Assembly: GCA_003999685.1 (NCBI GenBank)
Contig: CP021221.1
Span: forward strand, 372,001-436,000
Length of the DNA stretch: 64,000 nt
Direction: 5' to 3'
DNA from: Taiwanofungus camphoratus
Taxonomy: Eukaryota > Basidiomycota > Agaricomycetes > Polyporales > Taiwanofungaceae
Part shown: piece after piece, positions 34,539 through 46,146 of the stretch
Position numbering within the stretch: position 1 is the first letter of the stretch
Layout: each line of letters opens with the position of its first letter
The notes under the pieces: model-generated
What the model saw: only the letters and a program-made list of their open reading frames with translations
Database searches by the model: none
What the model was told of the DNA's origin: nothing
Position numbers and translations under genes: made by a program

Positions 34539-34731
34539 GCTGGTCTGATTGTTCCAAATGTGAATGCTTCCAGGAAAGAGAGCTTTTGAGAGCCGCGGAA
34601 TAAATGTCGAGTAGAAAGCAAAGTGTAAGAGCGCCTATCTCTGAGCCAAATCGTTACGATAAGATTTATCGGGCGCTAATCTCACGAACGCAGACACTTG
34701 ATAAGTCGGTTGAGGGCAATTTGCGTCTGCT
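34539..34731. promoter_or_regulatory. shared divergent promoter ADE2 / RSA3
   Basis: Only 193 bp separate the two start codons, so both promoters must overlap. Two GATAAG words (34668 and 34700 regions) are visible. No TGACTC (Bas1/Gcn4 type) site and no clear TATA box were seen. Confidence 0.6.
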
Positions 34732-35372
34732 ATGGCCAAGTCTTCTGTCAAACCGGTTCTCCCTCGAAGGCGCAACAGAAAACGAAGGAGAAGAGATGTA
34801 TCATCCTCATCCTCATCCTCATCCTCATCCTCGGACTCAGACTCGACATCCGAGCTAACCTCGCGACTGCCGGCGCATACTGCCAAAGAGACGTCGTCCG
34901 TTTCAGATGAGTCGTCTTCCGACTCGGATTCATCATCAGACGATGAACAAGTGCAGCAAGACCTGCCACCAAAAAGTGCTAGTAGTCCCAAGTTGACTCC
35001 TGCGCAAAGAGGATCGCCTTCGCCATCTCCACCTCTTGCCATCAATCCGCCTTTCCTACCTCCGCAGATTTCCTCAGACCAGGACAAGCAAAATGAACAA
35101 ACGTTAAGGGAACGTTTCAGGAAGTTTTGGATGGTGTCTGTTGCTGATGCCTTCAAGGACGATCTAGAAGAAATTCGCAAAGTGAGGAATACGCTTCCTC
35201 TCGTCTGTCATGGAAATGCTGAGTTTCTCTTCTTCAGGAGCCTAATTTGACTACCTGTCGACTTGCCCTACTTATTGATTCATTAGCTTCCGGAGCAGAC
35301 GTATTTACGTCTCGCGCAGACAGCGTCAACGATATTAATGAAATGGAGGTTGTATTAGAGCAGCATAGCTAA
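34732..35372 (+). CDS. RSA3: ribosome assembly protein 3
   Basis: Works in early 60S subunit assembly in the nucleolus as part of the complex of Npa1/Urb1, Npa2/Urb2, Nop8, Dbp6 and Rsa3. Two exons, 34732-35181 and 35238-35372, give 194 residues. The N-terminal half is disordered: a basic KRRRR stretch, then an 11-serine run and further Ser/Asp/Glu-rich segments. The conserved Rsa3 domain is at the C-terminus and crosses the intron: FRKFWMVSVADAFKDDLEEI, then EPNLTTCRLALLIDSLASGA. The start was chosen because it gives the basic leader seen in homologues. The 3' end faces that of URB1, 257 bp away. Confidence 0.88.
34801..34831 (+). repeat. (TCATCC)n microsatellite coding for the serine run
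   Basis: About five perfect hexanucleotide units inside RSA3 exon 1. Length changes of whole units would keep the frame. Confidence 0.9.
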
Positions 35373-35629
35373 TTTTTCCAACTGCCTGTATGGGTAATAG
35401 GTACATCCTCCGAATGGTCAGCAGCTCGTTTCACAACTCCTGTTTGGCTGTAAGTGGGATGTTGAGCTAGTCACCAATTACACGTTTTGTCTCTATTGGA
35501 AGTACAAGCAGCCGGGCATCGTCACGCCTCTGAGAGGTATTCAGGTAGAGATCCATCTATGATGCATGAGCACACCATTGCCTCGACAACCATAATGTAC
35601 TCAATATGCAATGACGAGACGAAAGCCTC

Positions 35630-38600
35630 CTATTTTAGAGATGCTAGATTTTTTACTACCTCTCTCCTTGCCCACTCTCCCGCTGCACTTCCATCCTTGC
35701 CTGCGATTGAACGCCAAATCAGCAATCGACATGTCAACTCATCCCACTCGGCAAACTTCCGCTCCTGGGTCATCGATACCCTCCAAAGAGCCTCTACACA
35801 ACTTCCCCAAATATCTATTGAGTTTGGTTCGGGGATGTCGAACAGACGCGGAGCGTGATGTGGCGGCATGAACTTGGTATTACACTGGTCTCTGAGGGTT
35901 CTCAGGGTCTGACTCGACAGTGGGACTCGCAAATCGGCTTCCGAGCTTCTCAGCCACAGAATACAACGTTTCATTAAGAATTCCATGCGAGGGATCGAGG
36001 GTCCGGACAGAAGGCTCAGTCGCAATACAACCGGAACAACACAGTGGAACACACTCTTCGTGCATGCTGTGACAGAGGACAGTAATTCAGTCACGAACGT
36101 TCGAGCGGTCCAGTAAATACGTACAGGGGCTGTGAAGTATGCTCAATATGCATCTACCCATGATGGACCGCCATTCGCCGTGTGTAGGTGTCTCTATCCT
36201 CATGGGGTTCACGACGACAATTATGTTCTCAAGGATCTTGATCCATGCTATCAGCTCATCGCCTCTTGCATAGCATAATTGTATCTCTATCCACGAGAGC
36301 AGCGATGATTTCATGACCAACGAGGTCGTCGCGCGCACATTGCATGTGAGGTTTGCAAGCAGCTGAAGCAGCCAGAAATTTAGTGTTTCAGCGGGTGAGG
36401 TGGAAGTGACACCCACCTCGAGGATCCCACGCTTCAAAATGTGGTCCCCCTCACTCTGAAAGAGACTAGCCAGCAGGTCCCAAGTATGCCGCCTCTTCAT
36501 GACCTTCCATTCCTCCGAAGACACCATTCCATCGCTTAGAAACCTCACTATCCATCCACGCTCTTTCTTCCATTCATCAGACGAGCTGTACAGCATCCCA
36601 AACAACATCGGTACATCGTGATCATCAATCTCTGGACGCTGCAAAAGGAAGCGTGCTGTGAGCGGGTAGATGAAGTTCGAGGGATAGAAAATTCCGCGGA
36701 GCGCATGTGCTAGCAAGAGTGTTGCAAATGCTGATAGACGAGGTGAATCGCTACCTTCAATGCCAAAAAGTAAATTTTTGAGGAGATTAAGGATATAGTC
36801 AACATAGGGTTTTTCATGCATGTCTGCATCCTGTAGAAGGAATGTGAGAACTAGGATATGTGCCGAAAGTTCGTACGTACTTGCAAAATTCTGTATAAGG
36901 CGGAGATCTGCGCTAAGGCGGCCTCCCGTAGACAGCTATCTCTAGCAGACAGACAGCGAATGAGCAAGCTCACTATGTTGGTCCTGAAAAGTTGCACCCA
37001 GCTTAGCGCTGACGAAGGTGGACCGTCTGATAGCATCTGCGCAAAAATCAGTACTAGAAACGGCGGATCATATAGCTGATTGTCATTGTCATGGTCTTCT
37101 ATGTCGTGATCTTGTAGACGTCTCCAGTCGGGGAATGCAAGACACGTCCTAAATACACGGATCGGATCGAGACTTCCCAGAGCTTCAAGACCATTGCTAC
37201 AGGTGACATGCGGAATTGAGGACCAATGACTAAGTAGGGTAGCAGTCGATGTCTTCCGCGTCACCTCAAAAAGTTGAAAGATAGAAAGCAGTTTTCGATC
37301 GGGCAGTGATAGTGAGCCTCCATAGACACGACACAAGGGTTCAACATGTGTAGGTTGGCAGGTATTGATTGGGTGAAGATGGAATAAAACATGCAATATG
37401 CCGATGATACTGTCTCTGGTGGATGTTCCGTTTGTACTTGAAGTTGTACAGAGGTCATATAGCGACGGATGTTGCACAATGCCTTGTAAATGTTTATTCA
37501 CTACGGCAGGCTTTGGTGACGTTAATTGTGGTTGGGCTATATAATCATTTTGGGGCAGCTACCTTTAGTCGGGCCTTTTGTACCAGTATCTGTGTAAGAT
37601 GCAGTGCGTCTTTGTCCGATAGACGATATTGCACCACAACTGCTATGACGGGTTCTGCGAGATGACTTTTGACACTTGGAACAGATCTCAGAAGGGTGGC
37701 TAGGGAAACGGTTATCGAGTGTCAAAAAACATATAAGAGGGACGAACTCACAAAGCTCGGCTAGCGCCTCGGTGGCTTCATCCGTCTCATCATTATTAGC
37801 TGCGAAATGGCGAACTGCCCATATCAGGCCTGTATCCACAAAATGATCGACAATACTATTGGCCTCTAGACCTATTGAAGTTGAAAGGCGTCGCCCAATT
37901 GATAACATATCCGCTGAAATCATATCCGGAGACATCGAAGTGCAAGCGCGCCTTAATAAATCCCATAGGCTCGAACGCAATGTCGGTAAACGTTCGACCA
38001 TACAACATATGCAATCAACACATAAGCCAGACACATATCGAGATTCCCGAGACGTCTTGCCTGCCGCGACAGTCCGAACCAATCGATCGAAATGTGGAAG
38101 AAAGTAATCGGATTCTCCATCGAAAGATGTATGGTGAGTGAAAGCCGAGTCGAACAACGAAAACAGGATGCGAGCTAGCTGATAAGCGGAACAAGGAGCC
38201 GAGGGTTCATTTCTGAGCCAACACAACACTGCTGGTGCTGCTGAAGCTTGTTGATACAAAAGACCGGAAATGATATCCACGGTACAATGCGTCCAGTGTT
38301 CCGCCATCAAGAATATAGTGATATCAACCTCTTCGTCAATTCTGTCTAGACGTTGAGACCATCGTTCCTGAGACTGACATACAAGGCGTGACATGTTCGT
38401 CCCCGACGGCATAGACAATCCACCAAGACATAGTGGTAGATAATCATATGTTGCTGCGGCAAGCATGGACTCGAGGCTTGTCAAATGCGGGAAGGAAGAC
38501 CGCAAAGTGAGGAGAGTTGACAGACGCGATCGAGCAATTTTCGGACTCGTTGTGGAGGCAAGCACGCCAAGCAATTCCTCGATGATTGCGTTATTTGATT

Positions 38601-41600
38601 GATTACCAACCGCCTTCGATGAAGCCGTGAGGAAATCCAACAATGAAAGGCTCTCATCAGTTCCAAAATATTTGATCCACAGGAGCGCAGTTGCCTCCTG
38701 AAATGAGTCGAGTTGGCAAAAGCTTCAGCATCAAAGAACGCAATGAAATACCTGATCGGTAGGCATAGCTTGCTGATGATCCCTGATGTATAACGACCAG
38801 AAAGAAGTGTATTCCCTGATCAGCTGCTTGTCATCTTCCATCGCAGCATTAAAACAGACTTCCAGAAGCTCTTTGAGACCTATACCCAAGGTGAGATCAA
38901 AATAGAATGCGAACACAGGAAACGCTAAGCACCTAGTCGAATAACTTCTTGTAATGGCTGGCAACAGTAGCTCTTGATCACGCGATATTGAAAAAGTTCA
39001 TTAATAAGGATGTTGATTTGCGCGCGGGTAATTTTCGACCGAGCCCTATCGATTATCATTGCCAAAACGACGAGTAGGTCTTTGACTACAGTCCCTTGAT
39101 TTCTCGAATACGACAGCCTATGATGGATAATATTCATGGCCCTCTTCAAGTCGACAATCTGGACCGAATCGAGAAACAGAGAGGATACCAAAAGCTGTCG
39201 GTTTTCAATCTTAACTAGGGTATCAAAATTACAATGGATGAACAGCATTTCAAACCTGAGCGTACAATTTTAGTACTTACAAATGATAGACATTTACGAC
39301 GCTTACCGAGCATGAAGTCTGACAGCTTGTGTTATAGTTTCCCAGTTGTCCCAGAGGCTTTGATTTGGCCTCAGAAATTGGAAGAATTCTTTGAGCGCTA
39401 TCTTGTGCAGCCGCTCGATTACGACTACCAGACGCCCAATGTCGGAGGAAGAGAGTAAGGGATCAACCAGACGGAGCCAATCGACTAACTCATATGTAGA
39501 CATTTGTTGAGACATAGCAGACGAAACTGCAAGACAACGTGAGAATTGGCGCTCTGCAATGCACAGTAAAGTAAAGCTCACGAGTTGACGAGCCCTCCAC
39601 CCGCAACAGAAAGTCCTGAACCACTGAACTGGGTTCCGAAGCAACGCAGATCTCTGGACGTTGGAGACGCCACAATGCACACTCAAGGTGGTCCATTTCT
39701 CGCTGGATCGCAGCTGTCATGATAGGGTATTTCGAGAACGTTCGATACGGGCGGACGATGGCTGCGACCTTCTTCGTGTAGTCAGTCAGCAGCTTGAGGG
39801 TCGGCAGCTTGCCTGCTAAATTTAATACAAGTTTCCGTATGAAAGATAGGATAGCCAACACATCAGAGGAAATCAGAAGCTTGTTTTGTAGTTTAGCTCC
39901 AAATTGTTCCAACACAGCCATCAGCAGTGGGCTTGGGAGTCGGTCGGGACGTTCAACCACGTGGTCAAGTTCGTTATCGTTGTTCTCATCATTGAATAAC
40001 CCCTGGGAGATCAATGTTTGTAGATCCTCGAGGTAACGATAGGGCGTTTTGATGCATCGCTGAACACATTCATCTAGAAACGAAATGACGCTATCGCTCT
40101 CGTCTGTGAGTGGGGCGCCATCAGGAGATTCAGCACCTGGCGAACGTCTTGTAAAGGGTAGCGAATCCAGCCAGAGGATGACTTCATCAATATCATGTTG
40201 GAAGATGATGCTGCCGGCCAAAGTAGTACTGAGAAGTGATGCCACTGCCCTTTGTACCGCGGAAACCCCAAACTGGACATAGAATGTGAGGAGTATGTGA
40301 AGGTTACTCTGTGATCCTAGAGACTGCTCATCAGCTAGCGATAAGTTTTAGTTGACTTCGTCGCGCTTCACCTGTTTTTCCAGACCAGACAAACTGATCA
40401 CTCTCCTTCAACAGCCTAAGGACATGAAGTTGGCGGAGTGTTGCCAGACCTCCGTCGACACTGGACGCCGCAGAATCTGCACTAGCAGGTATGTTGGAGA
40501 AGCCTTGAAGAAGCTTCCCCGTATCAAAGCGTACTTCTGCAACAATGAAAGGAAGGCAGCGATGGTACAACCACAATACCCTCTGGGCACTCTCGAACAA
40601 GAGAGCCGATCTGATAGAATTGGACGTTGGACCAATGCCGGCCTCTATGGAAATGGGAGCAGTTACGTTCACGGTTTCGCTTAATTTCTGCGAGAAACCT
40701 ATAACAACTTGAAAGTCAGGTACCCTTCTTCGTACTTCCCTTTCGACTTCTCTACGCCGTCTACACCAGTGTCCTTCCTCGTCCTCCTCTAATGCTTTTG
40801 ACACAAGGTCCAAGGAATGCATGACTGTTTCGTATTTCAGCAAACACTTCGTTAATGCAAGAGCGCTACAATGCTGCACAAGGGTCGACGACGATTGCAG
40901 ACCACGCGAAAGATGTGTTTTAATGTTCATGGATGGTAAGATGTTGTCAACTACGGTGGACAGCGGCGGCGGAACGGGCTGGTAAAGCCGCTGGTCATTG
41001 TCTTGAAGAAAAAATGTGGATTGCGGTACAGGAAGGGAGATAACGGATCCAAGGAATGACATATTTGCAATCCACTTTGATGAAAGTCGCGGCTCCAATG
41101 CTAAAGGGGATGCCGACCAGTAGCTACCTTCGTATCAGCATACGTATTCAGCCAGATCTCAAGTGACTGACTTAGAGACCAGTTCAGGACAGGCCGCAAA
41201 AATCTTGAGGGCGAGTTCTTGTTGACGGGGATCGTCATTTACTTTCAAGGACCTTAGAACATTAGCTAAAATTTTGTTGTAGATCTTGATACCTCTTTGA
41301 TCGGCGCCGGTATCCGTCGCCTCGCCTTCGTCATACACCAGTCGTGGTTCTGGATCAGACTGGCGTGGATACCAACCTCTGTCTCTGAAGCAGATGCCAA
41401 GACCCGGGTGCGTACAGATAGCGAGGAGAAAATGATGGACGACGTCAGCTGGAACATGTTCCGCATCATCTCCTTCTTTAGAATCACGTTCATAAATCCT
41501 AATGAGCTTTGCAAATGTCTGTATGTCAAGAAAAAATATATGGCAGAAGGACATACCTGAGATAGAGTCGCCTCATTGAAAACATTCAATTTGTATGTCC

Positions 41601-42630
41601 GCTTCAATTTTTGGTCAGACCATATACCTGTCCAACAAACTTCCAGCACTCTTTTAACGAGCGAATGGTGATCCCGCCACAGCCCCTTGAAGATGGAACC
41701 AAAAATGTCACGTCGCTGTTCAAGAAACGCACTCTTCACAACTGTAGGTGTCATCGTGTCCACAAAAGAGAGAAGAAACAGGATGTAAAGTGTACGGATA
41801 TCTAATATCGCAATCGTCGCACATGTTAGGCAAAGAGTCGCCAATTAAGTCTCGACACACACCTGGTCTGGTCAGGATATCGATATTGTCGAAATTTTTA
41901 CTTTGACGTCTCATTTGAAAAAGCTTTTGCAATGTCTATATCAATTCTGGATCAATCTATAGAGGTCATGATTAGATTTGCAAGCAATTACCTTCGCTTC
42001 CCAGGCAAAAGCTTCAAAGAGAGCTTTCCGTTCTCTTCCGTTAGCGAAATTGGTGAGACTGTTGAACATCTTCAAGCTGACGAGTATTAGTTCTGCATTG
42101 GCGCCCCCCAAGTATGAATGCAGCCGGTGAATCCATTCCGGAGAGAGTATTGTTCGGATGATGGGTTGAGCAAGAGACTGGTACGTATAATGAGACGAAA
42201 GGAGAGTAACGAGCGAGGATAATACAGCGACTATCAAAGCAAGAAGAGTCATCTGTCTCTGGAAAGCTACACTTATCAATCATTCATAAAAGGGATCGAC
42301 AGATGGTCCGCGTACTGCATTGGTCTCTCTCCATATGTCAAAGAGATCCCGCGCGCCAGGAGAGGCCTCCATCCATGCTTTTACGAGACTTAAGCGCTCA
42401 TCATGAGCAGATATACAGGGCTCGTTATTTTTCACGGTGAGTTGATTGCGCAAAGTTGTAAGAGCTAAATAGACCGCCTTTAGATGCAAGTGTTTAAAGG
42501 CGGTGAGGGCATAGCGCGCACCTTGAATTAGGCTGCTTTCATTTCCAACATGAAGACTTCGGATTATATCCTCAGAGCTCGTAAATTTGGGAGTCTCAGT
42601 TCTAGCCATTTGAGCTGCACTCTCTGCCAA
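35630..42630 (-). CDS. URB1: nucleolar pre-ribosomal-associated protein 1
   Basis: A large scaffold for early 60S pre-ribosome assembly in the nucleolus (yeast Urb1/Npa1). Fifteen exons deduced: 42316-42630, 41992-42258, 41863-41935, 41557-41801, 41172-41518, 40372-41123, 39582-40316, 39307-39526, 38933-39255, 38752-38879, 37752-38697, 37563-37699, 36881-37510, 36125-36830, 35630-36066. All phases agree and give 2086 residues, between yeast and human lengths. The N-terminal Npa1 domain is clear in exons 2-4 (LLSSHYTYQSLAQPII, FNSLTNFANGRERKALFEAF). Most of the rest is helical-repeat-like. The last exons (from about 36830) match the URB1 C-terminal domain by position and style. The start at 42630 gives MAESAAQMARTE; a second Met at 42609 is also possible. 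It lies tail to tail with RSA3, whose product joins the same complex. Confidence 0.92.
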
Positions 42631-43310
42631 AGTGGTGTAGGCATAATCTTAGCCTTAGGCGGGAAATACCGAGTCACATGTGTGAGCAAGCGTACACAAA
42701 TAACTTGTAAACCCGGTTAAGTACCCGTAGGAGCTTCCCACACACCATATATGGCAGGCACCTTCCATAATGGGATGGCCCGCTATGGTTCCACGTGACT
42801 AGCGTCATCCACCTGTCACAGTCATGACAGATGTAACTCTGTGTGTTACCTTACCATAGACGGTAGCATACCGACATCAGTATGGCTATGACTGGAACGT
42901 CAAATTCATGAAAAAAGCTTGGTTATAGTATGTATTGCTTATTTTGAGTGTCTATATAATAATTGTACCTTATTATAACTTGAATCCCTATTGGCAAGAA
43001 ATCCCGGTTAAAGGCCCGTATACAGAATAAAGCGACGCGTTCTTCTGCAGACCGTATACCAGATTCAGATCAACTGTCATTCATATCCGTTTATAGTCAA
43101 GCAACGGAGACAAAGTACGACCAACTACATCCTGACACGATCACGTTGGTTCTCGCTCTAGCATGGGTAGAAAGGAAGTTGATACCCATCGAAACAAGTG
43201 TAGTTGTTTGCCTCCCCTCATATGTATTTAGAATCCTCGGTCTCCATGTTGACTCTGCCGACCAAACGTTTGTATCGAATGGTATATAACGCTCATCCCC
43301 CTACTCTGCT
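42631..43310. other. intergenic region upstream of URB1
   Basis: Contains the URB1 promoter and the 3' flank of the P450 pseudogene. No gene seen. Confidence 0.5.
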
Positions 43311-45294
43311 TCAGATGTATGACATTCTCGTACATGATATCCAGGGTAAGGAGTCACGTGCCTGTCGTAACCAAAATGTTACCTCGACGCCAGCCAATCC
43401 TCGTACTGACTCGCCTTGGAGCTTCGGACGAGGGAGGACCCCTCGCACGATGCTTACCTGTGCGCTGGGCACATCCCGGAACTCAAATGCGTAGTCGACG
43501 ACAGTGCCCCCCCGGCGTCTCCATGGGTATGGAGAGCAGAAGGACATTGTCCGCTGTTGCCTAAGATAGGGCAAAGAAATTAGAGTTACAGGCAAAGGAA
43601 GAAAATGTGGGATCCACCACACGAGTAGTCTCTCCAACGGGAGGATGTAGTCGGAGCACCTCGTGTACGACTCCATCGAGGTACGGATCGCCGCTAGCCA
43701 ACTGGACAAGCTCGGTACGCAGCTTCCCTTGAACCTCAAGCTTCTTGCATGTCTCGATGAGGGCCCACTGCGCTGAAATTAGTGTGATCACCGTTGCTGT
43801 GCTTACCACAAACATACCGTCAAGCTGACTAGATGTGAGACGTGTTCAGGTATTCAGACGTATCAAAGAATGAAGAGAGATCATCATACTTGAAGTTGTC
43901 TCATAGCCAGCCAGAAACAGGACCTTCATCTACACAAAGTGCGCAAGTTCAGAGACGACGACACTACGAAGGAACTGAGTAAAATTTACCTGTGCCAGAA
44001 CTTCCTCCTGGGACATATGCAGATCAGACTCACTGTCCTCGGCCTTGACTGAGGACCGGAACATAAGGATATTCCACCCAAACTGACGTATCACACTCAC
44101 TCAAAAGCTCAATGATCGACTTCTCCATCTTGCCCTCGCCGACGCTCTCCTTCCGCGTATTCGCCAGCAGCTCCCGTGCGATCTCTTCCATGCTCGCGTT
44201 GAGCCGGTTCATGAGGAGGCGGCGGCGCGTCGGGATCCTGATCAGGAACGGGAAGACGATGCCGAGCATGAACGTGAGCGTGGCGAAGACGGAGGGTTCC
44301 GCGGAGCTGAAGGCGTCAAAGACGTTCGCGACGGTGGAGTCCTTACCATGCAGGGTGCCAAAGTCGTGCGAGAACCCGGCGATCCCTATGCTGTCTAGTC
44401 TACGGTGAATATTATATATTCTTTCCGAGTGGTAAACGAGCGGAGGTCACTTACGATATATAGTTCATCCTACGGCAGTAATCAAGTGTGAGCACCTATG
44501 CTACGAAAAGAGGGAGGGCATGGGGTCATTACCGACCAACTCTGGACTTCAATGACGGCCGGATTGTCATGGCTAGCTTCTATCTCATTATCCCAGGCAG
44601 TCTTCAGCTGCAACGTTCTCGCAGGTCAACATGACGCAACCGTCTAACAAACTGGTTCCAGAGCACACCTTGTAAGCCGAGATGGAAGTAAGTCGCCGGA
44701 TTGCTGCATTGCTGAAGGCAGGCGACATTGCTTTCCTCTGCCTGATTGATACCGGGTACCAAGAGGGGTAGGCTGATGGCAATGTCATGGTTCACGTACC
44801 TTCTGTGGCTCTCCCCTTCAGCCCATAACACACCTCGCCCTGCCTGTAGGGTGAGGAAGGATCGAAATTGCCCACGCTGTGACCGAAGCAAACAACGTAC
44901 TAGCTGTTCAATTGTCATCCTGGTCAACTCCGTTTGAACGTACCCAAACGATTCTCTCGAATAGAAGTGTAGGACCGCTTTCGGGTCACACAACACGACG
45001 CAAGTCTTGCCTAGGACGGCAGGGATGTGGTACACAGGCCCATACTGCTTCGCCCACTTACAAGGATCCTGCATCTGACGACTGAACGGTCTGAACTAGC
45101 ATGCGCCTGACGCCAAAGATGAGACTCGGGCTTGGCGGGCCTCTGATAGTCGTAGTCGAGACACGCCGGCGCATATGCTGGACAAATTTGACAAGAAGCC
45201 AAATCCCAGCGAAGAGACAGAGCTTCGGCTGTGTTGGGTTCGACTGGCATCCTGTAAGGACAATCGTCTTGGAAGAATGATAGACGAGGTCCAC
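43311..45294 (-). pseudogene. cytochrome P450 pseudogene lacking the heme-binding segment
   Basis: A membrane-anchored monooxygenase relic. From 45294 on the minus strand there is a hydrophobic anchor (LCLFAGIWLLVKFV) and a proline hinge (RGPPSPSLIFG). Next come WAKQYGPVYHIPAVLG, the C-helix context GVLWAEGESHRR, QRKAMSPAFSNAAIRRL, the I-helix LAGYETTS (near 43900) and the K-helix EVLRLHPP (near 43660). After IPMETPGG the sequence jumps at a run of seven C (43507-43513) straight into VVDYAFEFRDVPSA and VLPRPKLQGE, the tail that normally follows the heme loop. About 80-100 residues, including the PERW region and the FxxGxRxC cysteine loop, are gone, and the frame shifts at the join. There are also frame problems near 45090. 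Several introns look normal. It cannot bind heme, so it should be inactive. Confidence 0.82.
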
Positions 45295-46146
45295 AACTCG
45301 TGCTCAGCTCGATGCTGTTATATGACTTGCATGGTCACTGGTGAGAACAGTTATTTAGGTCGATTTCCCGCTGGCCGTAACTATATGCCATCACGTCGGG
45401 AGCAACTGAGTGCCTTTTTATTATGTACCCCGCAGCCCCGCGGCCTCATCCCACAAGCGCTCGAAGCTCGCAAGTGTACAAAATTGAGGCTTCACCCTGC
45501 TTCACCCTGCTTCAGCTCGCGAATAGTACTCATACACGAGCTCGTAGGCAAGTTATCCTGACCTCTCCTGTTACCTGTTTAGGCTGGTAACACACCGCTG
45601 CAGCGCGGAAAGAAGAGGCGGCGACCTGTACCCGATATCTGAGATTCTGGACATGACGAAATGACCATGCCGTCCGTGAAGGAATATCATCTCGCTATCA
45701 CCATTGATTGATCTTGAAGACTTTCCTTTTTTGTCATGCTCAAGACGATATGCGTACTCAGACTGCTAATGACCAGACAAATTCACAGCAATTGCCTCCG
45801 TGAATTAGTGTTGAGGTCTCACTATCTTCCCCATAGCGTTTCGTCCTGACGACAACACCTTATGTAATCAGCACAGGCAGTGCGTTAAACTGATTCTTCA
45901 GGACATCGGCGCGCATGAAAATCTTTTATGAAAACATGGACATTACACAACAGATCCCATTAACAATATTTCTTGGAGCTACGAGATCTCATCGACCTCG
46001 ATGAAGCACAACAATGTACTAATACTACTTCTGATACCAATTTCCCATGTACCCGTGAGCCCCCAAAACCCAAAATAAACCGGACATGTGTACCCTGTTG
46101 TGTGGATTAGCGTTTCTATGACCAGTGCTTGCCAACTTTCAACGGC
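45295..46146. other. intergenic region
   Basis: No gene seen. A short cttcaccctg direct repeat lies near 45490-45510. Confidence 0.4.

Noticed and set aside
34635-35180. Long minus-strand frame opposite RSA3 (181 residues)
   Set aside because: Its acidic low-complexity translation mirrors the Ser-coding repeat on the other strand. RSA3 has a conserved domain and splice sites, so this is a shadow.
43204-43494. Forward frames opposite the P450 tail
   Set aside because: Antisense to recognisable P450 C-terminal sequence. No features of their own.
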